NCBI RefSeq assembly: GCF_900107695.1
Contig: NZ_FNQP01000004.1
Span: forward strand, 124,001 to 188,000
Reading direction: 5' to 3'
Length of the DNA: 64,000 nucleotides
Origin: Thiothrix caldifontis
Lineage (GTDB): Bacteria; Pseudomonadota; Gammaproteobacteria; Thiotrichales; Thiotrichaceae
Part shown: piece after piece, positions 9,707 through 19,437 of the stretch
How the letters are laid out: each line of letters starts with the position of its first letter
How positions within the stretch are numbered: the first letter of the stretch is position 1
Position numbers and translations under genes: made by a program
Notes under the pieces: generated by a model
The model's input: the letters and a program-made list of their open reading frames with translations, nothing else
Told to the model about the DNA's origin: nothing
Database searches by the model: none

Positions 9707-10543
9707 ATGAAAAAAATAGCATTGTCACTGGTTGTTATTGCTGGTTTAGGGTTATCTGCCTGTGCACCAATGAGCCAACAGACATCTCCTACACCAACCG
9801 TGGTTCCCGCCAAAGATTTGAATTGGATTGCCGACAAGGTTTATCGCAATGAAACCAGTGGTAACCCCGCGTTACTGGTGGTCTGGAATGACCGCGAAGA
9901 ATTCGCCTCACTCGGTATCGGACACTTCATCTGGTATCCTGCGGGGCATCGCGGCCCTTATACCGAAACTTTCCCCGGTCTAATCGACTACACCAAAGCA
10001 CAAGGTGTCCCCGTACCACAATGGCTAACTAATCGCACAATACGTACCGCACCGTGGGCAAACAAAGCAGCGTTTGAACGCGCTCGCAATGACCCGGAAA
10101 TGCAGCAATTACGCACATTCCTGCAACAAACCATGAATATTCAAGCCAATTACATGGCAGAACGCCTCACTCGTGCGCTACCCACCATGCTGAATCAAGT
10201 TGCACCGCAAGATCGTGACCGTGTTCTGAAAAACTATCAAGCGATTGAAAAGACTCAGCGTGGATTATACCCACTATTGGATTACGTCAACTTCAAAGGA
10301 GAAGGCACTAGCCCAACAGAACGCTACAACGGTCAAGGCTGGGGGCTATTGCAAGTGTTGCTCACGATGCGCCCTGTGGAACCAGGTCCACAAGCACTCG
10401 ATGAATTTGCGCGTGCAGCAGAAGAAGTGCTCGTGCGCCGTATCGCCAACTCATCACCAGAACGCGGCGAAGCCAAATGGCTCCCCGGTTGGCGCTCGCG
10501 CTTAAATACCTACCGCGCACAATCACTGTTAAGCGCTTACTGA
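9707..10543 (+). CDS. Uncharacterised lipoprotein
   Basis: A 278-residue protein with a lipoprotein signal peptide: MKKIA start, a hydrophobic stretch and the lipobox LSAC. The start at 9707 is chosen because the signal peptide begins there; the frame stays open upstream to 9596 without signal-like sequence. The mature part, rich in Trp, Arg and Pro, has motifs such as GIGHFIWYP, ERYNGQGWGLLQVL and KWLPGWRSRL. The short G-H-F-I-W-Y-P and G-Q-G-W-G-L-L motifs give it a lysozyme-like feel, but I cannot assign an enzyme. It is followed by a strong terminator. Confidence 0.85.
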   Translation: MKKIALSLVVIAGLGLSACAPMSQQTSPTPTVVPAKDLNWIADKVYRNETSGNPALLVVWNDREEFASLGIGHFIWYPAGHRGPYTETFPGLIDYTKAQGVPVPQWLTNRTIRTAPWANKAAFERARNDPEMQQLRTFLQQTMNIQANYMAERLTRALPTMLNQVAPQDRDRVLKNYQAIEKTQRGLYPLLDYVNFKGEGTSPTERYNGQGWGLLQVLLTMRPVEPGPQALDEFARAAEEVLVRRIANSSPERGEAKWLPGWRSRLNTYRAQSLLSAY

Positions 10544-10603
10544 GTTTACTGATGCATAACCGCTTATCTTTAAAATCTTAGCGGTCAGAAATGTCATCCT
10601 TGT

Positions 10604-10631
10604 TACGCCAGCATTGTCTGGCGTATTTTTT
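10604..10631 (+). terminator. Rho-independent terminator after lipoprotein gene
   Basis: An 8-bp stem TACGCCAG/CTGGCGTA with loop CATTGT is followed directly by six T residues. It ends the lipoprotein transcript and lies before the peroxidase start at 10690, which argues against an N-terminal extension of the peroxidase through this region. Confidence 0.88.
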
Positions 10632-10689
10632 GTGCAAAATTCACGAATGGATTTTTTTCAAAGGATTGACCAACACAAGGATTCATGAG

Positions 10690-12597
10690 ATGCAAACCAT
10701 TAACAATAACGCCCGTTCTTTATCCCAAGGATACGGACAAACTTCCACCTCAGGAAACGCCAGCAACACTCTGGCAACTACGCCGCAAGCCATTAGTGCT
10801 TTGCTTCAATTGCCCGGCTACAACGGTGGTAACAAGAACATTCTACAAAACTTAGCAAATTTGATTAAACAACTGCTGGCTCAAATCGAAAATAAGCACA
10901 ATCCCAAACCTCAACCCACTGAATACCGCAGCATAGATGGCACTGGCAATAACAAGAAAAACACGACATGGGGTTCTGCTGGCATACAACATCAACGCCG
11001 CATTCCCCAAGACAGCAGCCGTGAACCCGGCGGCACAACAGAACAACGCCTGCCTAACCCACGCACCATCAGTAATGCTGTTGCGGCACAAGATGGCGCA
11101 AATACCGTCAATCAAAAAGGCTTAAGCGATTTGTTTTGGATGTGGGGACAATTCCTTGATCACGACATGACCGAAACACCCACAAATACTGCCGAAAAAG
11201 CACCCATTGCCATTCCAGCCGGTGATCCACAATTTGACCCTGAAGGTACAGGCACAGTCTCTATCCAACTATCGCGCAGCACTGCCACTTTAGATGCCAA
11301 TGGTCAACGCCAACAAAGCAATAACATTACTGCATTTATCGACGGCTCTAACGTATATGGTTCAGATGCTGAATATGCCAGCAAACTACGCACCCATGAA
11401 GGCGGCAAATTGCAGACGTCAGCGGGTGATATGATGCCCATGGAAAACGGGCAATTTATCGCTGGGGATGTACGTTCTAACGAAAACATCGGCTTAGCGT
11501 CGATGCATACCTTATGGGTGCGCGAGCACAATCGTCTGGCGGATGAGATTGCGCAAAAGAATCCCAAAATGACTGATGAGCAAATCTATCAAGAAGCGCG
11601 AAAAATCAACGTTGCACAAATGCAAGCGATTACTTACAACGAATTCCTACCTAATCTGATCGGTAAAAATGCCATCCCACAGTACACCGGCTACAAGGCC
11701 AACGTTGATCCATCAATTGATAACGCCTTCGCCACAGCGGCATTCCGTATGGGTCATACCATGCTTTCCCCTAATTTGCTACGTTTGGATGAAAACGGGG
11801 AAACCATTGCACAAGGCAACGTAGCATTACGCGACGCATTTTTCCGCCCCGACAAAGTCCTTGAAGCGGGCATTGACCCAATTCTGCGTGGTGCAGCTTC
11901 ACAAACCGCACAAGCGGTTGACCCAATGATTGTTGATGACGTGCGTAACTTTCTGTTCCCACAAGGTGGTTTAGATCTAGCAGCCGTCAATATCCAGCGA
12001 GGACGTGACCACGGCTTAGCAGGCTATGGCGATACTCGTGAAGCCTTGGGATTACGCCCTGTCAACAGCTTTGACTCGAATGTCTGGCGCGAAGGCTTTG
12101 GCGAAAAACTGGCAAGTGTGTACGACAGCCCCGCCGATGTTGACCTGTGGGTAGCCGGTTTAGCAGAAAAGCCGGTCGGTGATTCCTTATTCGGGCAAAC
12201 CTTCACCAAAATCATGAGTGATCAATTCACCCGTTTGCGTGATGGCGACCGTTTCTGGTATGAAAATCAGTTCTCCGGCAAAGAACTGCAAACTATTAAA
12301 AACACCAAACTGTCTGACATTATCGAGCGCAATACCGACTTCGATAATGTGCAGAAAAATGCGTTTGTTGCATCCAATAGCCATTTGAGCGAACAACCGC
12401 AACCCACCACGCCAGCACAGCAATCGCCTGTGACGCAAAGTTACAGCGTCACCCGCTCACTGGGGGTGGATACCAGCAACAATAGCCGCTCACAGATGAG
12501 CACGATGCTTCAGCAAATGATGCAATCAGGCCAACCGCTGACACCGCAGCAAGTCCGTGACTTCATGCAATCACTTAGGAACGGTTTCCTTGGTTAA
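10690..12597 (+). CDS. Animal-type haem peroxidase
   Basis: A 635-residue member of the peroxidase-cyclooxygenase superfamily, which oxidises halides or small organics with H2O2. The distal motif GQFLDHD supplies Asp157 (haem ester-link position) and His158 (distal His). FIDGSNVYG and LWVREHNRLA follow, and FRMGHTML holds proximal His356, with NIQRGRDHG downstream. No signal peptide is visible; the N-terminus is Asn/Ser/Gln-rich and the C-terminus carries a Gln/Ser/Met-rich tail, so secretion by a type I route is possible but unproven. The 3' end overlaps the convergent cbbY gene by 23 bases. The upstream in-frame extension to 10591 is rejected because it would contain the terminator. Confidence 0.9.
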   Translation: MQTINNNARSLSQGYGQTSTSGNASNTLATTPQAISALLQLPGYNGGNKNILQNLANLIKQLLAQIENKHNPKPQPTEYRSIDGTGNNKKNTTWGSAGIQHQRRIPQDSSREPGGTTEQRLPNPRTISNAVAAQDGANTVNQKGLSDLFWMWGQFLDHDMTETPTNTAEKAPIAIPAGDPQFDPEGTGTVSIQLSRSTATLDANGQRQQSNNITAFIDGSNVYGSDAEYASKLRTHEGGKLQTSAGDMMPMENGQFIAGDVRSNENIGLASMHTLWVREHNRLADEIAQKNPKMTDEQIYQEARKINVAQMQAITYNEFLPNLIGKNAIPQYTGYKANVDPSIDNAFATAAFRMGHTMLSPNLLRLDENGETIAQGNVALRDAFFRPDKVLEAGIDPILRGAASQTAQAVDPMIVDDVRNFLFPQGGLDLAAVNIQRGRDHGLAGYGDTREALGLRPVNSFDSNVWREGFGEKLASVYDSPADVDLWVAGLAEKPVGDSLFGQTFTKIMSDQFTRLRDGDRFWYENQFSGKELQTIKNTKLSDIIERNTDFDNVQKNAFVASNSHLSEQPQPTTPAQQSPVTQSYSVTRSLGVDTSNNSRSQMSTMLQQMMQSGQPLTPQQVRDFMQSLRNGFLG

Positions 12598-13348
12598 ACA
12601 CGTGCTGCAATAGCGCAAGGGTGGCGTAGGACTCTGTACCTGCGTCACCTTGCAACACCGTAAAAGGCGTATCCGCCTCGCCAAACTGATCAACCACCAG
12701 TACTGCATTGCTGAAATTGTGATCGCGGGTGTAGTCATTCACTGTCACAATGGTTTGTAAATTAGCCGCTGTAGAAGAGCGAATACCGTTATCAGAATCT
12801 TCAAACACCAAGCATTCTTCCGGTTGTAAGCCCATTTGCTGCATGGCATACACATAAATATCGGGCGCTGGTTTCTTCTTGGGTACTATATCGCCCGCCG
12901 CAATGCACTCAAACCAGCCAATAGATTCCTCACCCAAAGTAGCTTTCAGCAAATAAGTAACATTTTCAGGCGTCGTCGTGGTAGCAATTCCTAAACGTAA
13001 GCCAGCCGCACGCGCTTCCCTAATCAGGCGTTCTGCCCCTACACGCAAAGGAATTTCACCCGCTTGCAACATCTCCAAATAAAAATGGGTTTTGCGTTTA
13101 TGCATCCGTGCTGCAAACCCGGCAAGCCCTTCATCGGGAGTAAAACTTGGCAGGTATTTTTCGACGAAATAGCGAATGCGCTCTTTACCACCCGTTACGG
13201 TCAGCAGATCAGCATACAGATCTACTGTCCAATCCCAATCTAAGCCTGCTTCGGCAAAAGCTTTGTTGAAGGCGGGGCGATGCCCATCACGTTCGGTATC
13301 AGCAAGCGTACCGTCTACATCGAATAACAGTGCAGTAAGTTGTGGCAT
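12575..13348 (-). CDS. cbbY: CbbY-type HAD phosphatase (xylulose-1,5-bisphosphate phosphatase)
   Basis: CbbY removes xylulose-1,5-bisphosphate, a misfire product that inhibits RuBisCO. The 257-residue protein starts with the HAD motif FDVDGTLADTE (Asp10, Asp12) and has the family's GGKERI segment, ATTTTPENV, KKPAPDIYV and EDSDNGI. It lies 34 bases downstream of hemB on the same strand, at the end of the gnd-zwf-pgl-hemB run, about 38 kb from the cbb operons. The function fits an organism with two RuBisCOs, but enzyme specificity is inferred from family resemblance. Confidence 0.85.
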   Translation of the reverse strand: MPQLTALLFDVDGTLADTERDGHRPAFNKAFAEAGLDWDWTVDLYADLLTVTGGKERIRYFVEKYLPSFTPDEGLAGFAARMHKRKTHFYLEMLQAGEIPLRVGAERLIREARAAGLRLGIATTTTPENVTYLLKATLGEESIGWFECIAAGDIVPKKKPAPDIYVYAMQQMGLQPEECLVFEDSDNGIRSSTAANLQTIVTVNDYTRDHNFSNAVLVVDQFGEADTPFTVLQGDAGTESYATLALLQHVFNQGNRS

Positions 13349-13382
13349 GATTTTTTCCTAAAGTTATATTGGGCAAAGTAAT

Positions 13383-14402
<1,020 letters not shown>

Positions 14403-14420
14403 CTATGAATAAAAGATCGC

Positions 14421-15095
14421 TTATTTTGCCCGTTTGCCGAGGGAATGCCAACTATTGGCGGTAGTATCCACCAACAAGCAAGCATCTGCACGCACCACCT
14501 GTGCAATCGGTAACGGCTTACCGTTACGCCATTGCTCAAGTGCCTCAGCCTTACTTGCCCCCGTCACCAACACCAACTGCTGCCGACACGCCTGCAACGC
14601 CGCCACATTCAAACTCACCCGCTCTGGCGGCGGCTTCGGCGCATCAAACACGGCCTGTGTTAACGCTGTTGGATCATCCACAAACCCCGGAAACAAACTC
14701 GCCGTATGCCCATCTTCCCCCATCCCCAACATCACTACATCAAACGGCAATTTATCGCTGATGGTTTGTGCATATGCCGCTGCTGCCACCTCTGCACCCA
14801 GTTCTGCCGGAATCGGAAACTGTCGTTGTGTCGGCAAGCTCAGCCGCGAGTTTCGCTCAACATGCACAACAGGCAAACAACGCTCATCCCCCCAGAAAAT
14901 TTCCCATTTATCCCAATCTTGCGCAGTTTTTGCCAACAAGTCATACGCCCGTTGCGGCGTACCACCGCCTGCTAATACCAAACGAAAAACGCCTCGCTCT
15001 CGAATCGCTGCCTGTGCTGCGGCTATAAGCAGCTCACAGGCATATTGAGCCACCGCCTCTGCGTCCAGCAAAACCTGTGTATTGTTAGGGAGCAT
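14421..15095 (-). CDS. pgl: 6-Phosphogluconolactonase (DevB family)
   Basis: Pgl hydrolyses 6-phosphogluconolactone to 6-phosphogluconate. I start it at ATG 15095, giving 224 residues: this Met overlaps the zwf stop by one base (TAATG) and is preceded by GGGGGCG, whereas an in-frame extension to 15131 would lie inside zwf. Family marks are LAGGGTPQRAYDLL near the N-terminus, FWGDERCLP and GMGEDGHTASLFPG. It is the third gene of gnd-zwf-pgl. Confidence 0.93.
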   Translation of the reverse strand: MLPNNTQVLLDAEAVAQYACELLIAAAQAAIRERGVFRLVLAGGGTPQRAYDLLAKTAQDWDKWEIFWGDERCLPVVHVERNSRLSLPTQRQFPIPAELGAEVAAAAYAQTISDKLPFDVVMLGMGEDGHTASLFPGFVDDPTALTQAVFDAPKPPPERVSLNVAALQACRQQLVLVTGASKAEALEQWRNGKPLPIAQVVRADACLLVDTTANSWHSLGKRAK

Positions 15096-16594
15096 TACTC
15101 GCCCCCATTGCAGGACAACGTGTGTCGCCAAGCTCGCCCCGAATCACCGAAAATCTTTTCCGCCGCCTTCGGCCCCCAACCACCTGCTGGGTATTGCAAG
15201 GGTAATTGCTCATCTTGCGCCCAACGTTGCATCACCGGATCAACCACCACCCACGCCGCTTTCACCTCGTCATAACGCAAGAACAGTGAGCGATCACCTT
15301 TGATCACATCCAGCAACAACTCCTCATAAGCTTCTGCCTTGCGCTCACCCGGCGTACTCACCGAAGCATCCATCACAATCTGCCGGGTACGCATTTCCAA
15401 GCCCGGTACTTTGGCAGAAATCTCCATACGTACTGCATCTTCTGGCTGAATCCCAATCAGCAACCAGTTAGGATGTGGCTGATAAATCCCACTGCCCTGA
15501 AACAACTGCATCGGTGGCTGTTTGAAGCGCACCGCCACCAACGAACGCCGTTCCTGCAAACGCTTGCCAGTACGCAAATAAAACGGCACATCCTTCCAGC
15601 GCCAGTTGTCGATGTAGAGCTTCATGGCGGCATAAGATTCGGTATGGCTACCGGCTGCCACACCCTCCTCCTGCAAATAACCCGGCACAGGCTGCCCTTT
15701 CACCTCACCGGCGGCATATTGCCCACGAATGGCATACATCTCAAGCTGTTCCAAATCCACCGGTCGAATCGACTGCAATACCTTGACCTTTTCATTGCGC
15801 AAGGCTTCAGCCTCCAACGATACCGGCGGTTCCATTGCCAGCAAGGCCATGACTTGCAACAAATGGCTTTGAATCATGTCGCGCACCGCACCACCACTAT
15901 GGTCGTAATAGTTGGCACGTCCTTCCACACCCACGGTTTCTGCATGGGTAATTTGGATGTGGTCGATGTGATGACGGTTCCACAAGGGTTCTAAAATCAA
16001 GTTGGCAAACCGCAGTACTAACAAGTTTTGCACTGCCTCTTTGCCCACGTAATGGTCGATACGGTAAATCTGTTCTTCTTTCAGATGCTCACTGAGGCTA
16101 TGTTGTAAAGTACGTGCGGATTCAAGATCGTGACCGAACGGCTTTTCGATCACCATGCGCCGAAAACCTTGCGATTCCTCCAGCAAATGCGCCGCCGCTA
16201 AACCTTCGGTGACTTCCACGTACAAATCCGGGCTAATCGAAAGGTAGAAAATCACATTGTTGGCACATTCACCATCGTTCCCAATCCACTCGCCTAAGGA
16301 TTGGTAGAAGGCGGCATCTTTCAAACTGCCTGCCAAATAATCCAAACGTTGCACAAAATTGTCCAGTGCGACCGTTTCCACCTCATCTCTGGCAAGCAAC
16401 TGCTGACGCACTTCTGCCCGCCATGTCTCAGAGGTAAAGGGAGTACGCCCGCAACCGAGAATTTCCACATCATCTGCCAGATAACCCGCACAATGCAGTT
16501 GGTACAACGCAGGCAACAGTTTCGTAACCGCCAAATTGCCCGTCGCACCAAAAATGACGTAGGCATGAGAAATCCCCACACAACCACAACTCAT
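15095..16594 (-). CDS. zwf: Glucose-6-phosphate 1-dehydrogenase
   Basis: Zwf oxidises glucose 6-phosphate to the lactone and reduces NADP+. The 499-residue protein has the Rossmann motif FGATGNLA near residue 15 and the substrate-binding signature RIDHYVGK at 178-185; YYDHSGGAVRDM carries the base region. The ATG overlaps the gnd stop (ATGA), so the gnd-zwf-pgl genes are probably translationally coupled. Confidence 0.96.
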   Translation of the reverse strand: MSCGCVGISHAYVIFGATGNLAVTKLLPALYQLHCAGYLADDVEILGCGRTPFTSETWRAEVRQQLLARDEVETVALDNFVQRLDYLAGSLKDAAFYQSLGEWIGNDGECANNVIFYLSISPDLYVEVTEGLAAAHLLEESQGFRRMVIEKPFGHDLESARTLQHSLSEHLKEEQIYRIDHYVGKEAVQNLLVLRFANLILEPLWNRHHIDHIQITHAETVGVEGRANYYDHSGGAVRDMIQSHLLQVMALLAMEPPVSLEAEALRNEKVKVLQSIRPVDLEQLEMYAIRGQYAAGEVKGQPVPGYLQEEGVAAGSHTESYAAMKLYIDNWRWKDVPFYLRTGKRLQERRSLVAVRFKQPPMQLFQGSGIYQPHPNWLLIGIQPEDAVRMEISAKVPGLEMRTRQIVMDASVSTPGERKAEAYEELLLDVIKGDRSLFLRYDEVKAAWVVVDPVMQRWAQDEQLPLQYPAGGWGPKAAEKIFGDSGRAWRHTLSCNGGE

Positions 16595-18030
16595 GGCAGT
16601 TGCTCCTCGGCACCATCAGCGCTCCAATGCGTGTGAAAATGCAACGCTGGATCACGGTCTACCCGTTGGTAGCCATGCGCCCCGAAGAAATCCCGTTGCG
16701 CTTGCAAAATATTCGCCGAACCATCCGCACACCGGTAGCCGTCATAAAATGACAAAGCCGATGACAATGCCGGAACAGGCACACCTTGCATCACTGCAAG
16801 CGCAACGGCCTTACGCCATCCGTTATCAGCTTGCTTGAGTTCCACTGCAAAAAACGGGTCTTGCAACAAGCTTTGTGGTACGGGTTCACGGGCAAAGCTG
16901 GCTTTAATATCCCCCAGAAAACGGCTGCGAATAATGCAACCCGCGCGCCACAGCAAAGCAATATCACCATAAGGTAAGTTCCAGCCGTATTGCGCCGCTG
17001 CCGTTTGCATCAGCATGAAACCTTGTGCATACGACACCAACTTGGCGGCATATAACGCATCGTGAATAGCATCGAGAAATGCCTGACGCTGCTCAGGAGG
17101 AACAGGTGCTTGCAAACCACCTAAGATTTGCGCGGCAGCAACCCGCTCATCCTTACGCGCCGACAACATTCGCGCATGGACAGCCTCAGAAATCAGGGTA
17201 AGAGGCACGGCGTGTTCCAATGCATCTTGCGCTGTCCACAACCCTGTGCCTTTTTGCCCCGCACGGTCGAGGATTTTCGTCACCAATGGACTACCATCGG
17301 TGTCTTTTTGGCGCAAAATCTGGCTGGTAATATCAATCAAATAAGATTCGAGCTTGCCTTGATTCCACGCGGCAAACGTATCCGCCATGGTATCGAAATC
17401 CATCCCCAGTGCGTGTTGCATCAAGTGGCACACTTCGGCAATCAGTTGCATATCACCGTATTCAATACCATTATGCACCATCTTGACGTAATGCCCGGAA
17501 CCGCCTTCGCCCAGCCATTGGCAACAGGCTTCACCGTCAACTTTTGCCGCGACTGCCTGGAACATCTCGCGAATATCCGCCCATGCCTCGATAGCACCAC
17601 CCGGCATTAACGATGGGCCATGCCGTGCGCCCTCTTCCCCACCGGATACACCCATACCGACGAAACGGATACCCTTTGCGGTGAGTTCCTGCCAACGGCG
17701 CGTGGTGTCTTTGTAGTTGGAATTACCGCCGTCGATGATAATATCGTTGGGGTCAAGTAAAGGCAGTAATTGTTCGACCACCGCATCCACCGCACGTCCG
17801 GCCGTTACCATCAGCATAATGATACGCGGGGTAGCGAGTTGGCCGACGAATTCGGGTAACGTTTGTGCCGCTTGAATCACGCGACCTTGCGCGTGCCTAT
17901 CCATGAATTGTTGCGTGAGGGCGTAGGTGCGATTGTATACGCTAAGCGAATAACCGTTGTCACTCAGGTTCAATGCCAGATTAGAACCCATAACGCCTAA
18001 ACCAATGAGACCCATATTGCTAGTATTCAT
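16591..18030 (-). CDS. gnd: 6-Phosphogluconate dehydrogenase, decarboxylating
   Basis: Gnd converts 6-phosphogluconate to ribulose 5-phosphate, the precursor of the RuBisCO substrate ribulose bisphosphate. The 479-residue protein begins with the dinucleotide-binding GLGVMGSNLALN, and has GVSGGEEGARHGPSLMPGG and the catalytic Lys in GHYVKMVHNGIEYGDM. It is the first gene of the gnd-zwf-pgl-hemB-cbbY run and follows scpB by 36 bases on the same strand. Confidence 0.96.
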   Translation of the reverse strand: MNTSNMGLIGLGVMGSNLALNLSDNGYSLSVYNRTYALTQQFMDRHAQGRVIQAAQTLPEFVGQLATPRIIMLMVTAGRAVDAVVEQLLPLLDPNDIIIDGGNSNYKDTTRRWQELTAKGIRFVGMGVSGGEEGARHGPSLMPGGAIEAWADIREMFQAVAAKVDGEACCQWLGEGGSGHYVKMVHNGIEYGDMQLIAEVCHLMQHALGMDFDTMADTFAAWNQGKLESYLIDITSQILRQKDTDGSPLVTKILDRAGQKGTGLWTAQDALEHAVPLTLISEAVHARMLSARKDERVAAAQILGGLQAPVPPEQRQAFLDAIHDALYAAKLVSYAQGFMLMQTAAAQYGWNLPYGDIALLWRAGCIIRSRFLGDIKASFAREPVPQSLLQDPFFAVELKQADNGWRKAVALAVMQGVPVPALSSALSFYDGYRCADGSANILQAQRDFFGAHGYQRVDRDPALHFHTHWSADGAEEQLP

Positions 18031-18066
18031 GCCTACCTCGTTGTGATGTTAATGTATGGCGAGTAG

Positions 18067-18633
18067 TCAGGTTAAGGATAGCAGAGGGGAAGCCTTCTGG
18101 GTTAACTCATCGACATCTAAGGCTTGCATTTCAACCAGACTGGGCAGGTCATCCAGTGATTTAAGGTTGAAATAATCCAAGAAATGACGGGTAGTTCCCA
18201 ACATTTCCGGCCTGCCAGGTACTTCTTTATGACCAATAACTTTCACCCAATCACGTTCCAATAAGGTCTTGATCACATTCGTATTGACCGCCACCCCCCG
18301 AACTTCTTCAATTTCTGCACGCGTAATGGGCTGACGCCAGGCAATCAATGCTAGGGTTTCAAGAAAGGCCCGCGAGTATTTTTGCGGACGTTCCTCATCA
18401 TGGCGTTGCACCCACGGTTGGAACTGGGCACGGGTTTGCAGCCGAAAACCACTGGCAGTTTCTTTCAACTCAAAACTCTGCTCAGCACTGGCTGTTTGTA
18501 ATGCATCCAATGCCTGCCGGATAGCACCACGCGAGATACCCTCCTCTGGCAGGAAATAGCTCTCCAATTGCTCTAATGACAACGGTTTAGCCGCTGTCAG
18601 CAAAATAGCTTGCAGGATAGTTGCTAATTCCAT
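18067..18633 (-). CDS. scpB: Segregation and condensation protein B
   Basis: ScpB is a winged-helix dimer that binds ScpA in the SMC-kleisin chromosome condensin. The 188-residue protein has the family segments FLETLALIAWRQPITRAEIEEVRG and VNTNVIKTLLERDW. Its ATG directly abuts the scpA stop, so translational coupling is expected. No smc gene is in the window. Confidence 0.93.
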   Translation of the reverse strand: MELATILQAILLTAAKPLSLEQLESYFLPEEGISRGAIRQALDALQTASAEQSFELKETASGFRLQTRAQFQPWVQRHDEERPQKYSRAFLETLALIAWRQPITRAEIEEVRGVAVNTNVIKTLLERDWVKVIGHKEVPGRPEMLGTTRHFLDYFNLKSLDDLPSLVEMQALDVDELTQKASPLLSLT

Positions 18634-19437
18634 TTAATCCTCCAGCGAAGCAACAGCGGCACGAATATACAATGGCGCATAAGCTTCATCTCCCTGCGTC
18701 ACATCAATCAAGTGTGCCTTAAGCAACTCTAATACCGCCATTAAGGTTACGACTACCCCACGTCGCCCTTCCTCCAGCCGGAACAAGTTCTCAAAAGGTA
18801 CAAACTGCTGAAGCTGCACCGTAGACAACACCATGGTCATACGTTCACGAATCGACAAATGTTCGCGCCGGATTTCATGATGGCTAAACATATCCGCACG
18901 TTTCAATACACCTTGAAAAGCTAGCAATAACTCACGCAAACCAACCTCTGGTAGTGGACGTGGTGCTTTAGGGAAATCAGCAGCCGTTTGCACTAAGCAA
19001 TGATCACGCTCCAAACGTGGCAAAGCATCCAAATCCGCCGCTGCCTGTTTGCATTGCTCATATTCCTGCAACTGACGCATTAATTGTGCACGCGGATCGT
19101 CCTCTTCCTCCACTTCGGTGTGACGTGGCAACAACAATCGTGACTTAATTTCCGCCAGCATGGCTGCCATCAGCAAATACTCTGCCGCAAGATCCAGTTT
19201 GAACTCTTTCATCAACTCGACATACGCCACGTATTGCTCAGTAATATGTGCAATCGGAATATTACAGACATCAAAATGCTGCCGCCGGATCAAATACAGC
19301 AACAAATCCAAAGGCCCTTCAAAAGCCTCTAAAAAGACTTCCAAGGCATCAGGGGGGATGTATAAATCCTCTGGCATCGTGATGACTTGCTCACCACGCA
19401 CCACCGCCAGAGGCATTTCTTTTTGAATCACATGCAT
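18634..19437 (-). CDS. scpA: Segregation and condensation protein A (kleisin)
   Basis: ScpA bridges the two SMC heads in the bacterial condensin. The 267-residue protein has the ScpA N-terminal signature FEGPLDLLLYLIRR and the AAEYLLMAAMLAEIKSRLLLP helix, with a C-terminal winged-helix region. Its ATG overlaps the trpS stop by one base (TGATG). The order trpS-scpA-scpB is common in gammaproteobacteria. Confidence 0.94.
   Translation of the reverse strand: MHVIQKEMPLAVVRGEQVITMPEDLYIPPDALEVFLEAFEGPLDLLLYLIRRQHFDVCNIPIAHITEQYVAYVELMKEFKLDLAAEYLLMAAMLAEIKSRLLLPRHTEVEEEDDPRAQLMRQLQEYEQCKQAAADLDALPRLERDHCLVQTAADFPKAPRPLPEVGLRELLLAFQGVLKRADMFSHHEIRREHLSIRERMTMVLSTVQLQQFVPFENLFRLEEGRRGVVVTLMAVLELLKAHLIDVTQGDEAYAPLYIRAAVASLED

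Noticed and set aside
4137-10590. Shared 12-mer TAGCGGTCAGAA at 4137-4148 and 10579-10590
   Set aside because: A 12-base match is expected many times in 64 kb; flanks do not agree and the positions have no common context.
10591-10689. N-terminal extension of the peroxidase
   Set aside because: It would translate through a clear rho-independent terminator (10604-10631).
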